NCBI GenBank assembly: GCA_964564845.1
Contig: CAZMCN010000074.1
Location: 1 to 10,556 of the forward strand
Source: CAYXPG01 sp964564845
GTDB lineage: Bacteria > Planctomycetota > Phycisphaerae > Sedimentisphaerales > Anaerobacaceae
Direction: 5' to 3'
Length of the DNA stretch: 10,556 nucleotides
Shown piece after piece: positions 5,375 through 10,556 of the stretch; within the stretch, counting starts at the first letter, position 1; each line of letters opens with the position of its first letter. Position numbers and translations under genes: made by a program. The notes beneath the pieces were generated by a model. That model saw only the letters and a program-made list of their open reading frames with translations, ran no database searches and was not told where the DNA came from.

Positions 5375-7160
5375 TTTCAAAATCTCTGGTGCTTAACGGT
5401 AAATGAACTGTAAATGTGCTTCCTTCGTTAACCTTACTTTCGACGGTCACGTAACCCCCATGAACCTGTGCTATATGCTTTACTATCGATAAACCTAATC
5501 CCGTCCCTCCAAGTTTGCGACTTCTGCCTTTATCGACAACATAGAAACGCTCAAAAATGCGGTCGAGATGCTCTTTTTCTATTCCGCAGCCTTGGTCGGA
5601 TACAGTGACAAGAACCTCGTTTTCTTGTTTCTTGGCACTAACTTGTATCGTGCTGTTGTCCAGACTGTATTTAATTGCATTATCAACAAGATTAAGTACC
5701 GCCTGTTCTATAAGAGCAGCGTTTATTTTTGCTGTTATCTCTTTATCACAGGACAATTCGACTGTTATATTCTTTTGGTCTGCTTTAACTTTGGATAGTT
5801 CAATAGCAGAAACGAGAGCTGGCCTTAAACTTGCTTTTTCAAAAGATAACCTTCTTTTTTCGCTGTCTTCCTCTAATCGCGAGAGACTCAGAAGGTCTTC
5901 GATTATAGCGTTGAGCCGGTCAGAATGTTTGGCAATGATTTTTAAAAACTTCTTTGTTTTTTGTGTGTCGTTTACCGCCCCGTCTAACAGTGTTTCAACA
6001 AATCCCTTAATAGAGGTAACAGGGGTCTTAAGCTCATGAGAGACGTTAGCTACAAAATCGCGTCTTACTTCTTCTAACTGGCGGGTGCGGGTAATATCAT
6101 GTAACACCAGCACAGCACCGATATTATTACCGTTATTGTCACTCAGAACAGAACCATTTAACTGAAGGAAACGACCGCCGTTATTTGATACAAAACATTC
6201 GGTTTCAGTGGCTTGTTTATTTTCAAGGGTATTTTTTATATACTGCTGGAGCTGAGGATTTCGGATGACCTCTTCAACAGATAATCCCCCTGACTTGACC
6301 GCATCGATGCCAAGCAGCTCTGCTGCTGCTTTGTTGATGCTGACGATATGTCCTGATGAATTAACCGCTAAAACCCCCTCAATCATACCCGAAAGAATTG
6401 CCTGCGTCTGGCTTCGCTCTTCGCTGATTGTGTTAATCCTTGCATTAAACTGCCGGGCCATTTCATTTAGAGCCTTTGCGAGTTCAGCCAGTTCAACTGC
6501 ATTCGGTATAGATAGCCTCATATCGAGTTTGCCTGAAGCGAAGTTTTTTGCCACTTCAGTCATCTGTTCTACAGGACGGCTTATTTTCTTGGATATAGCT
6601 AAACTTATCACCGCCGCACAAACTGCTATGAACACAGCCGCCCAGAAAAGATTTTTATAAATATTTTTAAGTGCTTCATCAATCGCTGTAACAGGTACGG
6701 AAGTTCTAACGATAGCCAGGACTTTGTCCTCCTGTTTTATAGGGACTGCCAGATACATCATTCTTTTGCCAAGTGTCTCGCTGAACCGAAGTGATTTACC
6801 CGAATCTTGTTCCAGGGCAACCTGAAACTCAGGCCTATCAGAATGATTTTTCATACGGCTGGGTGTTTCATCGGAATCTGCTATTACTTCGCCATTTGGC
6901 AAAATCACCGTAATCCGTGTAGAGCTGGCGGCCACTATTTGTTTACAAAAATCGTCAATTTCTTTAAAGCCGTGGGCAATCAAATTGACTGATATCTGTT
7001 TTTCGATTAAATGTGCCCGTGATTTAAGGTCATCAGCCACCTGATTAAGGTGAAATTTACGTATCGATTGTGACCCATACCAACCTACACCAACTACTGA
7101 AATTACAATAATCAGCAGAAAAGATGGATAAAGCTGCCATAATAACCGCTTTTTAAGCAT
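5367..7160 (-). CDS. phoR: Phosphate-regulon sensor histidine kinase PhoR
   Basis: This 597-residue membrane kinase is the predicted partner of PhoB. In order it has a transmembrane helix (about 11-28), an extracytoplasmic sensor region (about 30-168) and a second transmembrane helix (LFWAAVFIAVCAAVISLAI, 171-189). A HAMP linker (about 190-243) follows, then a PAS domain (about 252-355, ILSGMIEGVLAVNSSGHIVS). The HisKA domain has the phospho-acceptor His375 in VSHELKTPVTSIKGF. The ATPase domain has an N box NLVDNAIKYS (490-499), DQGCGI (522-527) and GGTGLGLSIV (551-560). The large extracytoplasmic domain is of the Bacillus PhoR/PhoR-PAS type rather than the short E. coli form. The start at 7160 has AAGGAT upstream, three bases after the phoB stop. 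Assignment as PhoR rather than a generic kinase rests on the adjacent PhoB, the Pho boxes and pstS. Confidence 0.92.
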   Translation of the reverse strand: MLKKRLLWQLYPSFLLIIVISVVGVGWYGSQSIRKFHLNQVADDLKSRAHLIEKQISVNLIAHGFKEIDDFCKQIVAASSTRITVILPNGEVIADSDETPSRMKNHSDRPEFQVALEQDSGKSLRFSETLGKRMMYLAVPIKQEDKVLAIVRTSVPVTAIDEALKNIYKNLFWAAVFIAVCAAVISLAISKKISRPVEQMTEVAKNFASGKLDMRLSIPNAVELAELAKALNEMARQFNARINTISEERSQTQAILSGMIEGVLAVNSSGHIVSINKAAAELLGIDAVKSGGLSVEEVIRNPQLQQYIKNTLENKQATETECFVSNNGGRFLQLNGSVLSDNNGNNIGAVLVLHDITRTRQLEEVRRDFVANVSHELKTPVTSIKGFVETLLDGAVNDTQKTKKFLKIIAKHSDRLNAIIEDLLSLSRLEEDSEKRRLSFEKASLRPALVSAIELSKVKADQKNITVELSCDKEITAKINAALIEQAVLNLVDNAIKYSLDNSTIQVSAKKQENEVLVTVSDQGCGIEKEHLDRIFERFYVVDKGRSRKLGGTGLGLSIVKHIAQVHGGYVTVESKVNEGSTFTVHLPLSTRDFENG

Positions 7161-7163
7161 TGA

Positions 7164-7847
7164 TTAATCCTTAAAGCGATATCCAACACCGCGAACAGTT
7201 TCAATATATTTACTACAAGAGCCTAATTTTTTGCGAAGCCCAACTATTTGAACATCCACAGCTCTGTCTGTAACGAGGTAATCATCACCATGTAACGCAT
7301 CGACAATCTGGTAACGCGTAAAAACCAGGCCCGGTCTTTTGGCTAATGCGTAAAGGATATTGAATTCAGTAAAAGTTAAATCAACCGGCTTGTTTTTGAT
7401 TAGCACCTGACGACGAGCAGGCTCTATAGTTAATTCGTGAATTTTCACAGGTGCCTTTTCTAAATCACGGGCTATCGTCCGATGTAGAATCCGCCGTACT
7501 CTGGCTACAAGGACCTTTGGGCTGAACGGCTTGGTTACATAATCATCTGCCCCCAATTCCAGACCAGTAACAATATCTGCCTCTTCGCCCTTGGCTGTGA
7601 GCATTATGACAGGAATATACTGCGTTTTGACATCGCTTTTCAGTTTTTTGCAGACCTCTAAACCATCGATACCAGGAAGCATCAAATCCAGTATAACCAG
7701 ATCGGGCAGTTTGGCCCTGGCTTTTGCCAAAGCCTCCTCACCTGTGGTGGCTGTCTCGGTATTGTAACCATTCTTGTCGAGGTTATACCGAACCAGCTCA
7801 AGGACATCTTCTTCATCATCTACGATCAGAATATTTTCTTTTGCCAT
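7164..7847 (-). CDS. phoB: Phosphate-regulon response regulator PhoB (OmpR/PhoB family)
   Basis: This 227-residue protein has a receiver domain with acidic pocket Asp10/Asp11, phospho-acceptor Asp54 (VILDLMLPG), Thr84 (IMLTAKG) and Lys107 (DDYVTKPF). A winged-helix DNA-binding domain follows from about residue 133 (IEPARRQVLI, LTFTEFNILYALAKRPG, RAVDVQIVGLRKKL, IETVRGVGYRFKD). Phosphorylated by PhoR, it binds tandem 11-bp-spaced half-sites, which are found in front of this gene, the porin gene and pstS. It is the first gene of the operon and its own Pho box implies positive autoregulation. The ribosome binding site is weak (GATAGAAAAAA). The start at 7847 is kept because MAKENILIVDDE aligns with the usual receiver N-terminus. 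Confidence 0.93.
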   Translation of the reverse strand: MAKENILIVDDEEDVLELVRYNLDKNGYNTETATTGEEALAKARAKLPDLVILDLMLPGIDGLEVCKKLKSDVKTQYIPVIMLTAKGEEADIVTGLELGADDYVTKPFSPKVLVARVRRILHRTIARDLEKAPVKIHELTIEPARRQVLIKNKPVDLTFTEFNILYALAKRPGLVFTRYQIVDALHGDDYLVTDRAVDVQIVGLRKKLGSCSKYIETVRGVGYRFKD

Positions 7848-7868
7848 AATTTTTTTCTATCTTTTTCA

Positions 7869-7908
7869 CATTAGCATATTATTAGATTATTGTCAGATTT
7901 TTGTTAGA
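7869..7908 (-). promoter_or_regulatory. PhoB box (four half-sites) upstream of phoB
   Basis: Four minus-strand half-sites sit at exact 11-bp spacing: TCTAACA (7908-7902), TCTGACA (7897-7891), TCTAATA (7886-7880) and GCTAATG (7875-7869). The spacers are AAAA, ATAA and ATAT. The two upstream units are the best matches. A TAATAT at 7881-7876, nine bases beyond the second unit, is a plausible -10 that overlaps the third unit. The box also lies between phoB and the divergent plus-strand gene at 7996, so it could affect both. Confidence 0.85.
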
Positions 7909-7995
7909 CTCTGTTCCTTAGTATACAACAGATCAATTTAATCTCAAGGGACTAATTGCATGCAAACGATTTTGCTGCATAAGGAGTTTTGGATT

Positions 7996-8313
7996 GTGAA
8001 AGCCAAGAAAAACACTCCGGTTCGTTGGTCGAATGAAGAGGTCAGGTTACTGAAGAAACTTTTCCCGAAAGGGAAAGCAGGAGAAATAGCCAGCCAACTC
8101 GGAAGGTCTGTCAATGCGGTAAGAATGAAGGCACACAAACTGGGACTTAGAAAGCCGAACCAGTACCCTGTTTGGTCGAAGAAAGAGCTGAACGTGCTGA
8201 AGAAACTATATCCGAGAAGAACGGCAGAGGAAATAGCTGACCGGATTGGCAGGCCGGTACAGGCGGTAAGAAAGAAAATATTCAAATCAGGTCTCAAGAG
8301 GAGAAGACATTAA
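7996..8313 (+). CDS. Small basic DNA-binding protein with two SANT/Myb-like helix-turn-helix repeats
   Basis: This is a 105-residue, Lys/Arg-rich protein. Two clear internal repeats are seen: RWSNEEVRLLKKLFPKGK then AGEIASQLGRSVNAVRMKAH (residues about 10-51), and VWSKKELNVLKKLYPRRT then AEEIADRIGRPVQAVRKKIF (about 60-102). Each has the W-x(9)-L-x-x-L-(F/Y)-P lead helix and the IAxxLGRxxxAVRxK recognition helix typical of SANT/GcrA-like domains, so DNA binding is likely. The GTG at 7996 is chosen because AAGGAG (7981-7986) sits nine bases upstream. An in-frame ATG at 7960 would add MQTILLHKEFWI and has only a weak site. The gene diverges from phoB, with the PhoB box in the shared 148-bp gap. 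A -10-like TATACA is at 7922-7927. Target and function are unknown; I do not assign a named gene. Confidence 0.72.
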   Translation: MKAKKNTPVRWSNEEVRLLKKLFPKGKAGEIASQLGRSVNAVRMKAHKLGLRKPNQYPVWSKKELNVLKKLYPRRTAEEIADRIGRPVQAVRKKIFKSGLKRRRH

Positions 8314-8346
8314 AGATACTATCGAGCGGCGACTGTTCGTGCGGAA

Positions 8347-8373
8347 TTGACAGTTACAGGCAATCGTTACAAT
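8347..8373 (+). promoter_or_regulatory. Possible sigma-70 promoter in the gene-poor region
   Basis: A perfect TTGACA (8347-8352) is followed 15 bp later by TACAAT (8368-8373). The spacer is shorter than the usual 16-18 bp. A transcript would run into the 13-bp inverted repeat at 8409-8454, and no protein gene follows on this strand. It could be chance or a small RNA promoter. Confidence 0.3.
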
Positions 8374-8402
8374 GGTGGGGTGGGTTGAGCGATTTTGACG
8401 AT

Positions 8403-8454
8403 AAAAAAGAACGGAGCTGGTAAGCGGAGGGAGGGAGTGAAACCAGCTCCGTTC
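8403..8454 (-). terminator. Intrinsic terminator with a perfect 13-bp stem and purine/pyrimidine-skewed 20-nt loop
   Basis: GAACGGAGCTGGT (8409-8421) and ACCAGCTCCGTTC (8442-8454) are perfectly complementary. Read on the minus strand the stem is followed at once by six T (8408-8403), the form of a rho-independent terminator. It would end transcripts from the PEP-CTERM remnant or from the M14-like gene. The 20-base loop is long for a terminator and on the plus strand carries GGAGGGAGGGAG. Confidence 0.7.
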
Positions 8455-8633
8455 GTAATGAACTGAGTAAACATTAAAACCGCACATCCACTTTTTTTAT
8501 TGTATCTGAAAAGCTGTTCATATTCAAGAGAAAAATTGTCATAGCTGAAAAATTTACGCATCGAGCGGATTGTGGCAATTCTACGGGCGTAAAGTGTCTG
8601 TCAGAGCTGTCCTGTGAGATTCTATAAGCAGCC

Positions 8634-8726
8634 TTAACTGAGTTTTCTTTTCACCATCACCGCACCGAGGGCGAGGAAAAGAAGCGTGGCTGGTTCGGGG
8701 ATATTCATACCGCCAAGATAATACAA
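8634..8726 (-). pseudogene. PEP-CTERM sorting-tail remnant
   Basis: On the minus strand the codons from 8708 to the TAA at 8634-8636 read MNIPEPATLLFLALGAVMV then KRKLS. This is a complete PEP-CTERM tail: PEP motif, hydrophobic segment and basic end. Such tails sit at the C-terminus of secreted proteins and are recognised by exosortase. The frame is closed by a TAA at 8727-8729 after only LYYLGG, so no protein body is attached. I found no signal peptide or convincing body between here and the stop of the M14-like gene at 8844. The best reading is the 3' stub of a lost or frameshifted exported-protein gene, with the terminator at 8403-8454 as its former end. Confidence 0.65.
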
Positions 8727-8843
8727 TTAGTTGCACGAAGCAAGTTTACGTAAGTTCTTTATACCATCAATACCTATTAGAAAAACAAGTCATATTCTTC
8801 AACCCCTCTGCATCATCTTACTCATGTAGTTATGTTGACGATT

Positions 8844-10556
8844 TTAATTGCTATAAATGATTGCGTTGAACAGGAGGCGAAAAGTCCCGTGTGGCTGCCC
8901 GCGATGCTGGACTCGAAATCCCAATAGAATGATTTTTCCTTTGCCGTATTGTACTTCGACAATTGCCGGTTTGTCGGTTATAAGCTCTTTTCCTCTGATC
9001 CATCCGCTTTCCAGCAGGACTGTATCCGAATATCGCGCCACAACGCGGGCAGGGAAACGGACTTCAGGGTCTCGAGGGTCGTTATTTTCTTTTTTCGACT
9101 CTCCAGTTAATTCAAATGCCTGGGACCTTGCAAAGTATCCGGATATCCATTCCGGGGTTCCGTAACCGACCGGATGTGTCTTGTCTATCCAGATGCGCAG
9201 GATTGAACCCGGGCAGAAAAATTCCTTCGATGTTTTGTTGCGAACAACGTTGCGGACAGGGATATTGAAATACTCGATTGGAAGATTACACGAGCTGTCT
9301 ATGCAAACCAAAGTTCCTCCATTCCGTACAAAGTTCTGCAGAGAGATAATTCCTTCAGAGCCGATGCCACCGACATATTGCGGCTCGGTTGTGTCCACGG
9401 CTCGTCCCTTAATTATTGAGCGGGGACTGACGGACGGTAAAATCAGGCAGTCATATCTTTTTCTTAGATTACCGGCCAGTATTTCGGCGTTGTGCAGGGA
9501 AGTGTAAGCAAACTCGAAATTATCCAACACCAGCCGAGTCCATCCTTCGTCCATGCTGGCCGTCCAGGGTTGATAAAGGCCCAGACGTGGCGGTGATATG
9601 CTCTTACATGCAGTCGTTACTTGCGAATATTTTTGCTCCACACCAATCAATGAGGCGGAAATACCTTCAAGAAGTTTTGGCGCTGCTTCGGCCACGTTTT
9701 TCGTATCAGGTATGAACAAAGAACCGCATGGCATTTCCTGACCGGTTATATTCTTCCATCGTGTTTGCGAAGAGATTACCTGAAAAGCGATGCCGGCCTT
9801 AAACAAACGGTTCATCAGGCGATAGTTATCATTAGCACCGGCCTGCACTACGTAACCGCAGGACTCTTCGGGCGCCCCTGTTACTTTACCTTGCGGCATT
9901 GTCACAGCCTCGAGTTTTTGGGCCCGGGATTCAAATGGCTGATATACACTCACACTACGGACACCCATCTGTAACGGCAAAGTCCAGCCTGCCGTGTCAT
10001 ACGGGGCTTCGGGCGGCCCTTCGGGATAGTAGGACCGATTCGGATATACCTGCCGTTCCATCATATCGTTCAGATGAGAACGGTATGGCTGTGAACAATA
10101 GAGGATGTATGTCCCGGCCGGATAGCGCACGCCATCGGCTGAAAATTCGTCTTCCGCCTGATGTACCTCGACACCCGTGGCGTGCAGAACAGACAGCATT
10201 TCCGCTGCGGTTCGAGCCTCGAGTTGGTCAGGAGGAACCAGCCATGCAAACGGCGGCTCTGTATTGCCGCGTTCTATCGCATCGCGTGCCTGTTTGATTG
10301 TGTTGCTCGTAACAAGGTCATGATACCGTGCCGCCAACGTAAACAGGCTCATGCAGGCATTTTTTTCGTAATCCACGATATCGCGCAGTCGCCACCAGCC
10401 ACCCTGCCATGGGTCGGGAAAGTTGGTCGCCATAGCATAATCGGGCATACCTCGACCTCTTCCGCGAAGCTCGCTTTTTCGTTGGAAAACAGGCGAGGCA
10501 ATTAGTACACTCGCCGCTTCAGTGAGTATTCCTGTTATGTTATGGCGATATGCTGT
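8844..10556 (-). CDS. M14-family zinc carboxypeptidase-like protein (C-terminal part, runs off the window)
   Basis: The frame is open from the right edge (10556) to a TAA at 8844, 570 residues. An internal ATG at 10448 is not a real start: the frame continues upstream through AYRHNITGILTEAASVLIAS and VFQRKSELRGRGRG. TGILTEAAS matches the end of the M14 catalytic domain, and its Glu is the likely general base. NFPDPWQGGWWRLRDIVDYE is a hallmark of large bacterial M14 proteins of about 850-900 residues. The zinc-binding HxxE and His would be beyond the edge. After this come a PAFAWLVP-like beta region (PPFAWLVPPDQLEARTAAEM), DGVRYPAGTYILYCSQPYRS and a C-terminal amidotransferase-like fold (YDCLILPS, GGIGSEGIISLQNFVRNGGT). 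Relatives are exported; the leader is not visible. No neighbouring gene suggests a substrate. Confidence 0.8.
   Translation of the reverse strand, partial: TAYRHNITGILTEAASVLIASPVFQRKSELRGRGRGMPDYAMATNFPDPWQGGWWRLRDIVDYEKNACMSLFTLAARYHDLVTSNTIKQARDAIERGNTEPPFAWLVPPDQLEARTAAEMLSVLHATGVEVHQAEDEFSADGVRYPAGTYILYCSQPYRSHLNDMMERQVYPNRSYYPEGPPEAPYDTAGWTLPLQMGVRSVSVYQPFESRAQKLEAVTMPQGKVTGAPEESCGYVVQAGANDNYRLMNRLFKAGIAFQVISSQTRWKNITGQEMPCGSLFIPDTKNVAEAAPKLLEGISASLIGVEQKYSQVTTACKSISPPRLGLYQPWTASMDEGWTRLVLDNFEFAYTSLHNAEILAGNLRKRYDCLILPSVSPRSIIKGRAVDTTEPQYVGGIGSEGIISLQNFVRNGGTLVCIDSSCNLPIEYFNIPVRNVVRNKTSKEFFCPGSILRIWIDKTHPVGYGTPEWISGYFARSQAFELTGESKKENNDPRDPEVRFPARVVARYSDTVLLESGWIRGKELITDKPAIVEVQYGKGKIILLGFRVQHRGQPHGTFRLLFNAIIYSN

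Noticed and set aside
5557..6039. 160-codon plus-strand open frame
   Set aside because: It runs antisense to the PhoR kinase domains; Ser/Leu-rich composition is typical of a shadow frame.
7944..8297. 117-codon open frame on the minus strand opposite the SANT-like gene
   Set aside because: It is the mirror of the two tandem repeats in the real plus-strand gene, has Ser/Phe/Leu-rich low-quality sequence and no ribosome binding site.
8367..8561. 64-codon minus-strand open frame
   Set aside because: It spans the terminator hairpin and has no ribosome binding site or recognisable motif.
9899..10297. 132-codon plus-strand open frame at the right end
   Set aside because: It is antisense to the M14-like gene, with no recognisable domain or start signal.
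10446..10448. ATG at 10448 as the start of the M14-like gene
   Set aside because: The frame is open to the window edge and the upstream codons match the end of the M14 catalytic domain; no ribosome binding site precedes this ATG.

Overview
The window looks like a chromosomal segment of a Planctomycetota-type bacterium (an inference, moderate confidence). The grounds are a RAYT transposase with the 'TWTTYGSWLPGDERG' signature, a PEP-CTERM sorting-tail remnant, a putative porin with an N-terminal coiled coil, a tandem SANT-like small DNA-binding protein, and a large M14-type zinc carboxypeptidase. A diderm envelope is implied by the porin, which ends in Phe. No rRNA, tRNA or CRISPR array was seen.

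Layout. Almost everything is on the minus strand, so transcription runs from high to low coordinates. At the right edge (8844-10556) is the C-terminal two thirds of an M14-family carboxypeptidase-like protein. Next is a gene-poor stretch (8314-8843) holding a 24-codon PEP-CTERM remnant, a strong minus-strand terminator hairpin and a possible plus-strand promoter. A small plus-strand gene with two SANT/Myb-like repeats (7996-8313) lies back to back with a phoB-phoR-arsC operon (7847 down to 4934). Downstream of arsC lies an array of ten 21-bp units built on the palindrome AAGTCAATTGACTT. Then come a two-gene restriction-modification system (NotI-like endonuclease followed by an overlapping Dam-like adenine methylase), a truncated gene remnant, and a plus-strand RAYT transposase framed by inverted REP-type hairpins. 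The left end carries a porin gene and then pstS, which runs off the window; this gene is only visible as an open frame reaching base 1.

How it works together. phoB, the porin gene and pstS each have upstream arrays of 7-bp half-sites (consensus TCTAACA on the minus strand) spaced exactly 11 bp apart. This is the geometry of PhoB boxes. pstS also has a perfect TATAAT nine bases beyond its last half-site. The sequence therefore shows a self-contained phosphate-starvation regulon: sensor and regulator (PhoR/PhoB), outer-membrane entry (porin), periplasmic phosphate capture (PstS) and an arsenate reductase co-transcribed with the regulators. The restriction-modification genes, gene remnant and RAYT unit sit between the two halves of this phosphate locus and look like an accessory insertion.
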